The translations under genes and the position numbers were made by a program. The notes below the pieces were generated by a model. It was not told the origin of the DNA, did not search any database, and saw only the letters and a list, made by a program, of their open reading frames with translations. This document shows positions 37,503 through 46,446 of a stretch of DNA of 54,128 nt, piece after piece; positions within the stretch are counted from its first letter, which is position 1; the number at the start of each line of letters is the position of its first letter. The stretch is from Desulfovibrio sp. (GTDB lineage: Bacteria > Desulfobacterota > Desulfovibrionia > Desulfovibrionales > Desulfovibrionaceae), in NCBI GenBank assembly GCA_031271265.1, contig JAISWB010000025.1, positions 1 to 54,128 on the forward strand, written 5' to 3'.

Positions 37503-38969
37503 ATGCCGGTTGACAACCTGCAAGACCGTGCCGACGTGCGTCCACTACTTGAGGACGACCTGCTGTTGTTCGCCCGCTATTTTTTCCGCCTCCGTATGGG
37601 GACATCTTTTCTCCTCAACCCGCACCATGACGCCATCGCCGACGCCCTCATGGCCGTGTATCACGGCGACATCCCCAACCTCTGCATAACGATGCCCCCC
37701 GGCGGGACAAAAACGGAACTGGCTGTAATCAACTTCATGGCGTGGTGCTTCGCCCGGTCACCGCGCTGCCGCTTCCTCCACCTTTCAGCTTCGGACGTGC
37801 TGGCGGCTCTCAACTCAGCCACAGCGCGGGAGATCGTCCAGAGCGATGAGTATCAGCTTCTGTGGCCGCGCAGTATCAAGCAGGACACCCGCGCTAAAAA
37901 ACACTGGAGCCTGGACGTCGACGGCAAAACGGCAGGCGGCGTGTACGCCACGGCGTCCGGGGGACAGGTCACCGGCTTCAGAGCCGGGTTCATCCAGCCG
38001 GGGTTTTCCGGGGCGATCATCATAGACGACCCGCTCAAGGCCACGGACGCCTGGAGCCTGGCCAAGCGTGAGGCTGTCAACCGCACGATCACCAATACCG
38101 TCCGCTCGCGCAGGGCGCATGACAAGACGCCGATCATCCTCATCATGCAGCGCCTGCATGAGGACGACCCTGCCGCCCACGCCCTTGCCGGCGACCTCGC
38201 GGCAGAGTTTCACCACGTCGAGATACAAGGCATCATCGACGAGGGGACACCGGCAGAGCGTAGCTACTGGGAGGATAAGGAGAGCTTGGCATCGCTCCAG
38301 GCTCTCCGCGAGAGCGACCCGTATACCTTTTACTCGCAGTACCAGCAGCGCCCGACGCCGCCGGGCGGGGCCATGATCAAGTCGGATTGGATACAGCGAT
38401 ACGACACGCCGCCCGCCGTCAGCACGCTTGTCATCGTCATGGATACGGCTTTTAAGTCCGGCGAGGCTCACGACTTCTCCGTACTCGGTCTTTTCGGCCT
38501 GGGAGGAGGGAGCAACGTGTACGCGCTCGACATCGACCGGGGGAAATGGGAGTCGCCAGAGCTGCTTGACCGGGCGGTGGCCTTCATCCGGCGGCATCGG
38601 CCCCGGCGTCCGTCTCCCGTCCGTCTGCGCGGTGTCTGCATCGAGGACAAGGCCAGCGGCACGGGCCTCATCCAGAGCCTAAAGCGCATGGAGGCTCTCC
38701 GCGACGTGCCGATTTTCCCGATACAGCGTAGTCGGGACAAGGTAAGTCGGGTCAACGACATCCTGCCCTACATCCGTGCCGGTCAACTGTGGGTGCCGTC
38801 GGACGAGGGGGCACCGCCTGCATGGCTGCGCCCGTACCTCGGAGAGCTTGCCAGTTTCTCCCCGGCCATGACCCACAGGCACGACGATCAAGTGGATATA
38901 ACCGTGGATGCCGTCAGCGAGCTTCTGGCGTCGGCCAGCGGCATGACCAGAGACATGGACCTTTCATAG
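37503..38969 (+). CDS. Terminase large subunit
   Basis: A 488-aa packaging motor and nuclease. ATPase: Walker A-like PPGGTKTE (about 65-72) and Walker B GAIIIDDPLK (about 169-178), with the coupling motif ILIMQRLHEDDPAAH after it. Nuclease: Asp-containing strand VIVMDTAFKSGEAHDFSVLG (near 311-330), ASGTGLIQSLK, and HRHDDQVD near 458-465. It drives genome filling of the procapsid through the portal. Identification is firm. Confidence 0.93.
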   Translation: MPVDNLQDRADVRPLLEDDLLLFARYFFRLRMGTSFLLNPHHDAIADALMAVYHGDIPNLCITMPPGGTKTELAVINFMAWCFARSPRCRFLHLSASDVLAALNSATAREIVQSDEYQLLWPRSIKQDTRAKKHWSLDVDGKTAGGVYATASGGQVTGFRAGFIQPGFSGAIIIDDPLKATDAWSLAKREAVNRTITNTVRSRRAHDKTPIILIMQRLHEDDPAAHALAGDLAAEFHHVEIQGIIDEGTPAERSYWEDKESLASLQALRESDPYTFYSQYQQRPTPPGGAMIKSDWIQRYDTPPAVSTLVIVMDTAFKSGEAHDFSVLGLFGLGGGSNVYALDIDRGKWESPELLDRAVAFIRRHRPRRPSPVRLRGVCIEDKASGTGLIQSLKRMEALRDVPIFPIQRSRDKVSRVNDILPYIRAGQLWVPSDEGAPPAWLRPYLGELASFSPAMTHRHDDQVDITVDAVSELLASASGMTRDMDLS

Positions 38970-38984
38970 GAGGAGGACAGGACC

Positions 38985-39641
38985 GTGGCGAGAGTAACAC
39001 TTTTACACGATTACGTGACTCGCGAGCCGTTCTATCTGGAGGGGGGCCATACCCGGCGCATGTTCCGGCGGATTGTCGGGGCGCTGGCGTGGCCATACGG
39101 CGAGACGCCCGGCTGTGCCCTTGTCCTCGGAGAGATTCGGACGGCACAGACGATTGTAGGGGGCAGGCACGAGCTTTTCATCCTGGAGGAACGGCAGACC
39201 GGCGACACGCAGGAGCTTGTCGAGACCGCGGCGTCCCTGCAAGCGCAGTGGCACGTCCGGAAATGGGCGACGCCGTTGTATGACACGAGGATATACCTGA
39301 TTGACGACTACAACGACGAGCAACGGCGGAGACGGCTTAACGCCCGGAAGATCATCGTAGGCGATCCGGCGGGGTGGACGGGCAAGGGTGAGGGGTTGAT
39401 GCCGATGTACATGGCCTTCGTGCAGCGGCGGACGCAATCGGAGAAAACCCTGCACTTCGGCAGGGATAGCATGGCGGCAGAGGAAATCCGGCGGCTGGAC
39501 GTCAATGACCAAGTGATAAGGCATCCAAGCGCGGCTGCCGCGTTCTGGGCTGTGGCAGGGATCGACATGGAGACAATGCCGGAATGGGACGACCGACGAG
39601 AGAGCAGGGGTGGCCCGGCGGACCCGATAGGAGGGTATTGA
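38985..39641 (+). CDS. Unknown phage protein downstream of the terminase
   Basis: 218 aa from a GTG start with AGGAGGAGGACAGGACC upstream. It looks globular and alpha/beta (RIVGALAWPYGETPGCALVL, YDTRIYLIDDYNDEQRRRRL, KIIVGDPAGWTGKGEGLMPM). I do not recognise it. Its place in the packaging operon suggests a late or packaging-associated role. Confidence 0.6.
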   Translation: MARVTLLHDYVTREPFYLEGGHTRRMFRRIVGALAWPYGETPGCALVLGEIRTAQTIVGGRHELFILEERQTGDTQELVETAASLQAQWHVRKWATPLYDTRIYLIDDYNDEQRRRRLNARKIIVGDPAGWTGKGEGLMPMYMAFVQRRTQSEKTLHFGRDSMAAEEIRRLDVNDQVIRHPSAAAAFWAVAGIDMETMPEWDDRRESRGGPADPIGGY

Positions 39642-39642
39642 G

Positions 39643-39837
39643 ATGATTTTGATAGGCTGGAAGTCGATATGCAGTGTTGCTGACAACGCGTGTGAAGATA
39701 CCCTGCGGCGATGGACGAAAGAGAACGGCTTCCCAGTGATAATGATTGGAAAGACCCCTGTCTCGTCAGAACGTGCCATAGAAATGTGGGTGGAACGGAT
39801 GATGAAAGGAACCCTGTCAACAAAAAAATCGCCGTAA
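39643..39837 (+). CDS. Small helix-turn-helix (excisionase-like) protein
   Basis: 64 aa: MILIGWKSICSVADNACEDT, then LRRWTKENGFPVIMIGKTPV and SSERAIEMWVERMMKGT. This matches small winged-helix Xis/AlpA-type DNA-binding proteins. GATAGGAGGG precedes the ATG. It may be a regulator of late genes or an excision factor. Confidence 0.6.
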   Translation: MILIGWKSICSVADNACEDTLRRWTKENGFPVIMIGKTPVSSERAIEMWVERMMKGTLSTKKSP

Positions 39838-39935
39838 ACCACACCCTCCTGAGCCGATAATAGCCGTTTATGGCCGTTTACGCCAAAACGTCCGAAAACG
39901 CATGGTAGCTTTCCCGCAAACGCGGGGAGGCGACT

Positions 39936-40451
39936 ATGCCGCCGTTGAAGACCAAGAAAAAGCTCGTAGCCGGAGCGGCGCTCATTGCCGTAGTCGGTGC
40001 TTTTGCTGCTGACATACTCGTCACCACGGTGCCTGAACATGAGGGCGAGGTACTCAAAGGGTACCTTGATCCGGTTGGCATTCCCACCAAATGCTACGGC
40101 GACACTTATGATGTCGTCGTCGGTCAGAAATACACTCCAGAAGAATGCCTCCGTTCCCTTGAAAAACAACTGATAGCTCACGCCAAGCCGGTTCTGGCCT
40201 GTGTGCCGGAACTGGAAGGGCATCCTGAGCAACTCGCAGCTTCCGTCTCGCTTGCCTACAACATCGGTACAAGCGCTTTCTGCAAGTCCTCCATAGCCCG
40301 CAATTTTCGCGCCGGTAACTGGTATTCGGCCTGTGCCGGCTTTTCTGCGTGGAACAAGGCCGGGGGGAAAATCCTCAAAGGGCTGGTGCGCAGACGGGCG
40401 GATGAACGCGCCATTTGCGAAACCAATCTGCCGACAGGGAGGGCAAAGTAA
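39936..40451 (+). CDS. SAR endolysin, GH24 lysozyme family
   Basis: 171 aa. An N-terminal signal-anchor-release segment (LVAGAALIAVVGAFAADILV, about 10-30) lets the enzyme reach the periplasm without a holin pore. The catalytic block EHEGEVLKGYLDPVGIPTKC gives Glu36, Asp45 and Thr51 with T4 lysozyme spacing (9 and 6). YGDTYDV and the AASVSLAYNIG helix complete the fold. It cuts the peptidoglycan glycan chain. Leader GGGAGGCGACT. The next gene starts at its stop (TAATG). Confidence 0.9.
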   Translation: MPPLKTKKKLVAGAALIAVVGAFAADILVTTVPEHEGEVLKGYLDPVGIPTKCYGDTYDVVVGQKYTPEECLRSLEKQLIAHAKPVLACVPELEGHPEQLAASVSLAYNIGTSAFCKSSIARNFRAGNWYSACAGFSAWNKAGGKILKGLVRRRADERAICETNLPTGRAK

Positions 40452-40759
40452 TGATCGCTGTTCTTGGCAAGTTACTCGGCTTTCTAACTCCTACGTTCAT
40501 CACAACAGCGTTGGAGAGAGTATTCTCAAGTTCTGCCAAGGTTGAAGAAATGCGGGCAGAGATTGAATTACTTGAAGCGCGGGCTTTTGCGCGTGGGCGA
40601 TATAGCCCGAAGTACATAATTCGATTTGCGATGGCATTTCTCTTTATTGCATGTGGCATCGCGCTTCTTGTATCCGTATTCGCACCTGACTTCAGGGCAG
40701 ATGATATGATTCAGCATCTTAGGACGATGATCGGACTTGCACAAGAGGCACAGCAATGA
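40451..40759 (+). CDS. Lysis-cassette membrane protein (holin-like)
   Basis: 102 aa from the ATG at 40451. A charged helix (KVEEMRAEIELLEARAFARG) is followed by one strong membrane segment (FAMAFLFIACGIALLVSVFA, about 66-85). It is coupled to both the endolysin and the next gene. This is consistent with a holin of the 3TM-like phage family or a pinholin; the class is not certain. Confidence 0.6.
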   Translation: MIAVLGKLLGFLTPTFITTALERVFSSSAKVEEMRAEIELLEARAFARGRYSPKYIIRFAMAFLFIACGIALLVSVFAPDFRADDMIQHLRTMIGLAQEAQQ

Positions 40760-40995
40760 CCGAGTTTGACCGCGACGAATTGAAGGGGCTTGTCCGCAAT
40801 GCAGTTGCGGAAGCACTGAAGGCATCGAATTTAATAGATGGCCCAACGCATCTTGCGCACCATCAAGCAATAGAGGAAATGCTGCAAGCCAAGCGGGCAG
40901 CAACAAGGGCAGGAATACGTACCGCCGTTACCATAACTATCGGCGGGCTGATAAGTCTCATAATACTCGGTGTGAAAGAGTGGACAAAAGGTTAA
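40756..40995 (+). CDS. Small membrane protein, second lysis-cassette member
   Basis: 79 aa: an acidic N-terminal helix (MTEFDRDELKGLVRNAVAEA), a His/Ala stretch, then one membrane helix (TAVTITIGGLISLIILGV, about 56-73) ending in KEWTKG. It overlaps the preceding gene by ATGA. Probably holin/antiholin partner or an inner-membrane spanin-like protein. Confidence 0.55.
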   Translation: MTEFDRDELKGLVRNAVAEALKASNLIDGPTHLAHHQAIEEMLQAKRAATRAGIRTAVTITIGGLISLIILGVKEWTKG

Positions 40996-41003
40996 ATTGA
41001 ATC

Positions 41004-43103
41004 ATGGACGGGCAATCGCAATATACTACGAGCAACGAAGAATCCAAAGCTGAAGTGCTTGGGACGAAGATGCTTGAAGAATATCAGGAAGCTGAGAATG
41101 CTCGATCCATGACTAATTTGCGTTGGCTTGATGACCTTATGCAGTATCGGGGGCAATACACTTCCGATATGCTCAAGGTTATGAAGGAAAATAGGAAATC
41201 ATCGGTCTATTACAGACTTACAACGCAGAAAGTCAACACGATGACGGCCCGGCTTATGGATTTGCTATTCCCTTCCCGCACTAAGAACTGGTCAATCGAG
41301 GCCACGCCTGACCCGGATATTCCGCAAGACGTAATCATGCACGCTATGGAAGCGGAGATAGCGGCGGAAGCGCAGCAGATACTTGCCGGGATCATGCAGC
41401 AACTGGCTGCGGAGAATACAATCCCTGACGATCTGGCCATGCAGAAGCTGCAAGCCGGGGCTTTTGAGCAGGCATTCCAGCAGTTCGACACGCCGACAAT
41501 TCGGTTGCGCGTGGCTAAAGACCGCGCCGCAGAAATGGACAGGGTGATTGACGATCAACTTAAAGAGGCGAGCGCCAACGGCCAACGTCGTCCATCGTGG
41601 CAGCAGAACTGCCGCTCTGTGGTCAAGTCCTCCTGCCTGTATGGCATGGGCGTCCTCAAAGGCCCGCTGGTTGAGAAAATCGTCAGCAAGCAGTTCAAGC
41701 TACAACGCGACGAATATGGACAATCCTCATGGTCTGAGCAGCCCACGGGGGAGGTTCTCCGTCCGTACCACGAGGCTGTGTCTGTTTGGGATGTTTTCCC
41801 AGACCCGGCAGCCGTAACTCCGGCAGAGCTTCGTTATGTCTGGCAAATCCATAGGATGTCGGACAAAGACCTGCACGACTTATCAACATTTCCGCATTTC
41901 AAATCCGCGAGAATACGCGACTACATCCGCGAACACCCCGAAGGCGACGCTTCTCTTAATACATGGGAAACCATGATGGCGCACAGTAATGAGGAAAATA
42001 TCAACTCTCATGCGCGTGTGAAGAACCGCTATCGTGTTTATGAGCGTTGGGGATTTATCAGCGGACAAGACTTGTTTGACGCAGGAGTAGAAGTCGAGGA
42101 TACGTCAAAAGTATACTCATCGAATATATGGTTGCTCGGTGATAAAGTAATAAAGTGCGTTATCAACCCTCTTGAAGGGGTGGATATACCATATTATTTC
42201 TATCCATTTCAGAAGGATGAAACATCTTTCTGGCCTGAAGGGATAGCGTCCACGTTACGTTGCCCACAATCGGGTATAAATTCAGTTGTTAGGGCGATGC
42301 AAGACAATGCTGCGTTGAGTTCCGGCCCTATTATCGGGATAAACGTAACAGCTCTTGATGAAGGTGAAAATGTCCATGATATGGCCGCGAGAAAGATGTT
42401 TCTGTTCTCACGGTCCGGGCAAAATCTTCAAGAACTGATGCAGACAACGATAGTGCCGTCTGCAATAGAACACAACCTTACCCTTTCAAAGTTCTGGCAG
42501 GAAGCTGCGGACGAACAGAGTACTCCAAGGTTCAATACGGGAGACGGGCGCATATCAGGTGCAGGAGAAACGGCATCGGGGTTGTCCATGCTCATGGGCG
42601 CGTCGAACATCATGCTCAAAGACCACGTTAAGGACTTTGACGACAATGTAGTTTCCCCATTTATCCGCGCTATGTTCCGCTGGAATATGCAGTTTAACGA
42701 GAATAATGACATAAAAGGCGACTATGAAATTGTTGCCTCCGGTTCACAATCGTTAATCACAAAAGAAGTCCGGGCGCAGCAGCTTCCGATGCTCATACAA
42801 ATGCTGAACCACCCGAAGTTTGAACCGCGCATAAAAGCTGACCAACTGCTTGAAGTCGCACTTGAGCAGACAGACCTGCCGGCAGACAGATTGATTAGGA
42901 CGGATGAGGAAACGAAGGAATACGAACAGCAGCAAATGCTTGCGCAAGCCCAAGCCCAAGTGCAGGCGATGATAATGGAACTGGAGAAGCGCGGGATGCC
43001 CGAAGAAATGATACAAATGAAATTGTTGATGCTGACACAAGCAACAATGCAGCAACAACAGGCTGTCGAACAACAACAGCAGGCAGAAGGGATGCAGCAA
43101 TGA
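41004..43103 (+). CDS. Portal (head-tail connector) protein
   Basis: A 699-aa protein in the expected place between lysis genes and scaffold. The N-terminal SMTNLRWLDDLMQYRGQYTS and the region TTQKVNTMTARLMDLLFPSR are typical of podovirus portals. The central part has GEVLRPYHEAVSVWDVFPDP, PEGIASTLRCPQSGINSVVR and a helix rich in Ala. The C-terminus is a Gln-rich coiled tail (TQATMQQQQAVEQQQQAEGM). Twelve copies would form the DNA entry ring. Confidence 0.82.
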   Translation: MDGQSQYTTSNEESKAEVLGTKMLEEYQEAENARSMTNLRWLDDLMQYRGQYTSDMLKVMKENRKSSVYYRLTTQKVNTMTARLMDLLFPSRTKNWSIEATPDPDIPQDVIMHAMEAEIAAEAQQILAGIMQQLAAENTIPDDLAMQKLQAGAFEQAFQQFDTPTIRLRVAKDRAAEMDRVIDDQLKEASANGQRRPSWQQNCRSVVKSSCLYGMGVLKGPLVEKIVSKQFKLQRDEYGQSSWSEQPTGEVLRPYHEAVSVWDVFPDPAAVTPAELRYVWQIHRMSDKDLHDLSTFPHFKSARIRDYIREHPEGDASLNTWETMMAHSNEENINSHARVKNRYRVYERWGFISGQDLFDAGVEVEDTSKVYSSNIWLLGDKVIKCVINPLEGVDIPYYFYPFQKDETSFWPEGIASTLRCPQSGINSVVRAMQDNAALSSGPIIGINVTALDEGENVHDMAARKMFLFSRSGQNLQELMQTTIVPSAIEHNLTLSKFWQEAADEQSTPRFNTGDGRISGAGETASGLSMLMGASNIMLKDHVKDFDDNVVSPFIRAMFRWNMQFNENNDIKGDYEIVASGSQSLITKEVRAQQLPMLIQMLNHPKFEPRIKADQLLEVALEQTDLPADRLIRTDEETKEYEQQQMLAQAQAQVQAMIMELEKRGMPEEMIQMKLLMLTQATMQQQQAVEQQQQAEGMQQ

Positions 43104-43303
43104 CAGAGAAAAAGAAGCAGGCGCTTATAACAATAGCCTACCACGAGGCTGCACGGTTAGCGTTTGTTGATTATCTTGAAACAACGCGGGATGAGTTGAT
43201 TACCCGCATAGTAACATGCAGCCAGAATGACGGTCTTTTGCGGACACAAGGCGCGTTACGGGTAATAGACGAGGTATTAGCCCAACTTCGTTCACTTAAA
43301 TAA
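43100..43303 (+). CDS. Small helical phage protein, unknown function
   Basis: 67 aa (MTEKKKQALITIAYHEAARL), wholly helical in appearance and overlapping the portal stop by ATGA. Position between portal and scaffold suggests a head-assembly accessory. Confidence 0.55.
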   Translation: MTEKKKQALITIAYHEAARLAFVDYLETTRDELITRIVTCSQNDGLLRTQGALRVIDEVLAQLRSLK

Positions 43304-43329
43304 CAGAATAAACTCGGAGGAAAAAAGCA

Positions 43330-44205
43330 ATGAGCGCGAACGTACAGAACGTACCACCTGAAGAAGTACGGGAAAATGTACCGGCAGGCGACACCGCAGA
43401 CGAGTCAACAGACTTCGATGCGGGATTCGATCTGGATGGGTCTGAGGCAGAGGACTCCTCCACCTCAGCCGATGATCCGCAACCGGGGGCGGGGTCTGAG
43501 GGTGCCCCTTTCACAGGGCAGGAGGGAGCGCCGCCGGTTGACCGTCCGACAACCGGGCCACAGGCCCCGCCAATCTATGTCCCGGAGCAGCAGGAACAGC
43601 CCGCCCCGGCGCCACGTCCGGCGGTGCAGACCGCGCCCGTCGAGATACCGGCGGAGATGAAGGACGAATTTGAGGCGCTGAAACGGTTAAGCCCCGAAGC
43701 GGCCGCCCTTGCGCAGGAAGATAGCCCTGAAGGTGCGCAGGTCAGGGACAGGCTGAGCGAAGTCGGGGCCATCAGCGCACAGGACCGCGCTGAGATTCTT
43801 ATGGTGGAGCGCAGGCAGACCTTGCGGATGCAGGCGGAAATGCACCGTGCCGTAGAAGCGCAATCCCGCTACATGCAAGAACTGATGCAGCGGGACCATG
43901 CTGAATTGCTTTCCATGCAAGAAGTCGAGAAAGCCCTTTTCATGCGCGACATGCGTGCCTGGATTGAAAAAAAGCCGTATGCACAGGCAAAAAACATGAT
44001 GTACATCTTCGAGAGCGGTACAGACCCACGTCAAGTAAGCGGTCTGATTACTCAATACAAGAATGAACGCGATGCCGCTTCAGCGTCCAGACCCAAAAGT
44101 TCCGATGCTACAGCAGCTTTTGTTGTACCGAGCAAAGGATCACCAGTTAACCCCGCCGGAATCGGAGACAAGGATGACTTCGACGCCGGTTTTAACCTAC
44201 CATAA
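43330..44205 (+). CDS. Scaffolding protein
   Basis: 291 aa located between portal and capsid genes. It has an acidic, Pro-rich N-terminal half, a central helical region with coiled-coil character (AEILMVERRQTLRMQAEMHR, SMQEVEKALFMRDMRAWIEK) and a short end. DFDAGFDL near the N-terminus (residues 29-36) is repeated as DFDAGFNL at the very C-terminus. This composition is typical of capsid scaffolds. Confidence 0.78.
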   Translation: MSANVQNVPPEEVRENVPAGDTADESTDFDAGFDLDGSEAEDSSTSADDPQPGAGSEGAPFTGQEGAPPVDRPTTGPQAPPIYVPEQQEQPAPAPRPAVQTAPVEIPAEMKDEFEALKRLSPEAAALAQEDSPEGAQVRDRLSEVGAISAQDRAEILMVERRQTLRMQAEMHRAVEAQSRYMQELMQRDHAELLSMQEVEKALFMRDMRAWIEKKPYAQAKNMMYIFESGTDPRQVSGLITQYKNERDAASASRPKSSDATAAFVVPSKGSPVNPAGIGDKDDFDAGFNLP

Positions 44206-44228
44206 CAATTTAACGTGAGGGTAATACC

Positions 44229-45248
44229 ATGCCTATGACAACAACCACACAAATTTCGCAACGTACCATTGGCTATATAGCCAAGAAGTTGCTGGAACGC
44301 GCACAACCGTTACTCATCCTTGACCGCTTCGGACAGGCAAAACCGATTCCGAAGCACCACACGCGGACGATAAAGTTCAGGGGGTACAACCACCTTGCAA
44401 ATCAGCCGAAGCCATTGATGGAAGGCATTACGCCTGCTTCATCGCAGCCGACGTTCCGCGACATCGAGGCCACCTTGGGCCAATACGGCGATTGGGTAGA
44501 ACTGACCGACGTGCTGGCCGATACCCACGAGGACCCGCTGATTGCCGAATTTACCGATATACTCGGTTCACAGGCGGCAGTTATGCGCGAGCGGATAACG
44601 CTCGGCGTACTGCTTGCCGGGACCAACGTGTATTTCAGTGGAGTGACGGCAGGCGTACCGGCGACGGCCCGCACCGGCGTGAACGAGCCGATTACGTTGA
44701 ACCTTCAGCGTCGGATTTTGCGCGGGTTGAAGCGTCAACTCGCAACGCCGCACACATCCTTTGTATCGGCGTCCCCAAACTTCAGCACATCGCCGATCCC
44801 GCCTTCGTTCATCGCAATCTGCCACACAGACTGCGAGGCGGACATCCGCAATATCCCCGGCTTTGTGCCCACCGAGAAGTACGGGTCTTACTCCCCGTTG
44901 CCGGGAGAAATCGGCTCCGTTGAGGGTGTCCGGTATCTGGCGACAACGGTTGCGGAAGCGTGGCCCGATGCCGGGGATGCGACTACCACGATGGTATCCA
45001 CAACCGGAGCGTGCGCGGACGTGTACCCCGTTCTGTACCTCGGCAAGAGTGCTTACGGCATCGTTCCGTTCGCCAGCAGCGGTAAGGGTTCCCGCCCGGT
45101 TACACCGGCGGTGCTTAACCCTAATATACCGCGCGGAGGTGATCCGTTGGGACAGCGCGGGAGTATCGGCTGGAAGATGATGCACACGGCCATCATTCTG
45201 TATGACTTCTGGATGGCCCGCGCGGAAGTTGCCGTGTCCATCGTGTAA
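44229..45248 (+). CDS. Major capsid protein, N4-gp56-like family
   Basis: 339 aa. The start MPMTTTTQISQRTIGYIAKK, LLERAQPLLILDRFGQAKPI and the block YGDWVELTDVLADTHEDPLI follow the N4-gp56/HK97-fold capsid pattern, as do the VSASPNFSTSPIPP region and IGWKMMHTAIILYDFWMARA at the end. It follows the scaffold, and the spacer has a GAGG signal. Confidence 0.87.
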   Translation: MPMTTTTQISQRTIGYIAKKLLERAQPLLILDRFGQAKPIPKHHTRTIKFRGYNHLANQPKPLMEGITPASSQPTFRDIEATLGQYGDWVELTDVLADTHEDPLIAEFTDILGSQAAVMRERITLGVLLAGTNVYFSGVTAGVPATARTGVNEPITLNLQRRILRGLKRQLATPHTSFVSASPNFSTSPIPPSFIAICHTDCEADIRNIPGFVPTEKYGSYSPLPGEIGSVEGVRYLATTVAEAWPDAGDATTTMVSTTGACADVYPVLYLGKSAYGIVPFASSGKGSRPVTPAVLNPNIPRGGDPLGQRGSIGWKMMHTAIILYDFWMARAEVAVSIV

Positions 45249-45273
45249 CAAATTGGATTGGAGGTAGAATACA

Positions 45274-45756
45274 ATGGCAAACAAACCCGAAAAGGTATCC
45301 ACGCCTTCCGAGCAGGCCGAGCAAGCAGAACCGACCGAACAGGTTGAGCAGGTTGAGCAGGTGCTGCCCGCGCAGGAACCCGAAAAGGTATCCACGCCTT
45401 CCGAGCATACACTGCACGCGCAGGAACAAGAGATTGCGCAACTGCTGAAAGGACAGAGGAAGGTCAAAATCATGATTCAATCCGGGCGTACACCAAGCGA
45501 ACAGTGCCCTGTTGCGCTGGCTGTCAACGGACGTGAATTTTTGATTAAACGAGACGTGGAGGTGGAAGTACCTGAAGCTGTTGTGAACGTGCTGCGATTA
45601 GCCGTTGAGCAACAGCCCATCGTCGATATACAACCCTCAACCGGCGAGAAAAACATAGGCTATAAAAGTGTTGCACGTTTTCCTTTCCACATTCTCGCAA
45701 TGGAAAGCGATGAACAAATGAACGCCCGCTTGAAAAAGAAAACCAAGGCGGCTTAA
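45274..45756 (+). CDS. Small capsid-associated protein with N-terminal repeats
   Basis: 160 aa. Residues 4-45 are Gln/Glu-rich and carry PEKVSTPSE twice. The remaining part (KVKIMIQSGRTPSEQCPVAL, then VALAVNGREFLIKRDVEVEV) is a compact beta domain. It follows the capsid gene directly and so may be a decoration or cement protein. Confidence 0.6.
   Translation: MANKPEKVSTPSEQAEQAEPTEQVEQVEQVLPAQEPEKVSTPSEHTLHAQEQEIAQLLKGQRKVKIMIQSGRTPSEQCPVALAVNGREFLIKRDVEVEVPEAVVNVLRLAVEQQPIVDIQPSTGEKNIGYKSVARFPFHILAMESDEQMNARLKKKTKAA
45285..45407 (+). repeat. 30-bp perfect direct repeat in the capsid-associated gene
   Basis: The 30-bp sequence that starts ACCCGAAAAGGTATCC occurs at 45285-45314 and 45378-45407, 93 bp (31 codons) apart, and encodes PEKVSTPSE in the same frame. 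Perfect identity suggests a recent duplication and a site of possible slippage. Confidence 0.85.
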
Positions 45757-45759
45757 CCT

Positions 45760-46446
45760 ATGCGAGTATCGGAAGTGTTGCGTCTGGTGTCGGGCGCGTT
45801 GCAGGATTTGGAAGAAGGCGCGGAATCGCGTTGGAAATGGGAAGGCGGGACAGATGATGCCGTCGGTCTTGTCGATTATTTCAACAGCGCGGTCCTTTCC
45901 ATTATCCTGCAACGACCGGACGCGACGGCAGTGACAAAACCCGTGCAGTTGTTGCCGGGAATGGTCCAGAAGATACCCAGAGACGCCCTTCTGATGGTGG
46001 AGTTGGTCCGAAACTTGGGGGAGGACGGAGAAACGCCGGGGCCTGCCATAGCGCCGATAGCTCCCGATATTCTTCTGGCGTGGGGGTTTTCCGGCCAGAC
46101 CGGCAAAACCGTCGAAAACTTTGCCTATGACCGATCAACCAACCCGCAGATTTATTACGTCTATCCCTGTGTGCCGGAATGTCCCGATGTGTATGTCGAA
46201 ATGACGTACAGCGCACATGCGCGGATCGTGATTTCTCCGGACGAATGCCTGCCGTTGACGGATAACTATGCGCCTGCCGTCTTCCACCACATGCTGGCGT
46301 CAATCTTGTCCGGCGACAGCGAAACTTCAAATTTCAGCAAGGCGCAGTATCACATGAAGATGTACCAACAGGTCTTGGGCATCAAATCACAGGTTGATGC
46401 GGCGTGGCCGAAGGCGAGCATATCTATGGGGGGGAATACGAAATGA
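45760..46446 (+). CDS. Head-tail adaptor-like protein (DUF6682-like)
   Basis: 228 aa. MRVSEVLRLVSGALQDLEEG, LVDYFNSAVLSIILQRPDAT and the C-terminal NYAPAVFHHMLASILSGDSE with KAQYHMKMYQQVLGIKSQV follow the phage head-completion adaptor pattern in which helices close the neck ring. Family naming is from memory. ATGA overlap with the next gene. Confidence 0.6.
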   Translation: MRVSEVLRLVSGALQDLEEGAESRWKWEGGTDDAVGLVDYFNSAVLSIILQRPDATAVTKPVQLLPGMVQKIPRDALLMVELVRNLGEDGETPGPAIAPIAPDILLAWGFSGQTGKTVENFAYDRSTNPQIYYVYPCVPECPDVYVEMTYSAHARIVISPDECLPLTDNYAPAVFHHMLASILSGDSETSNFSKAQYHMKMYQQVLGIKSQVDAAWPKASISMGGNTK

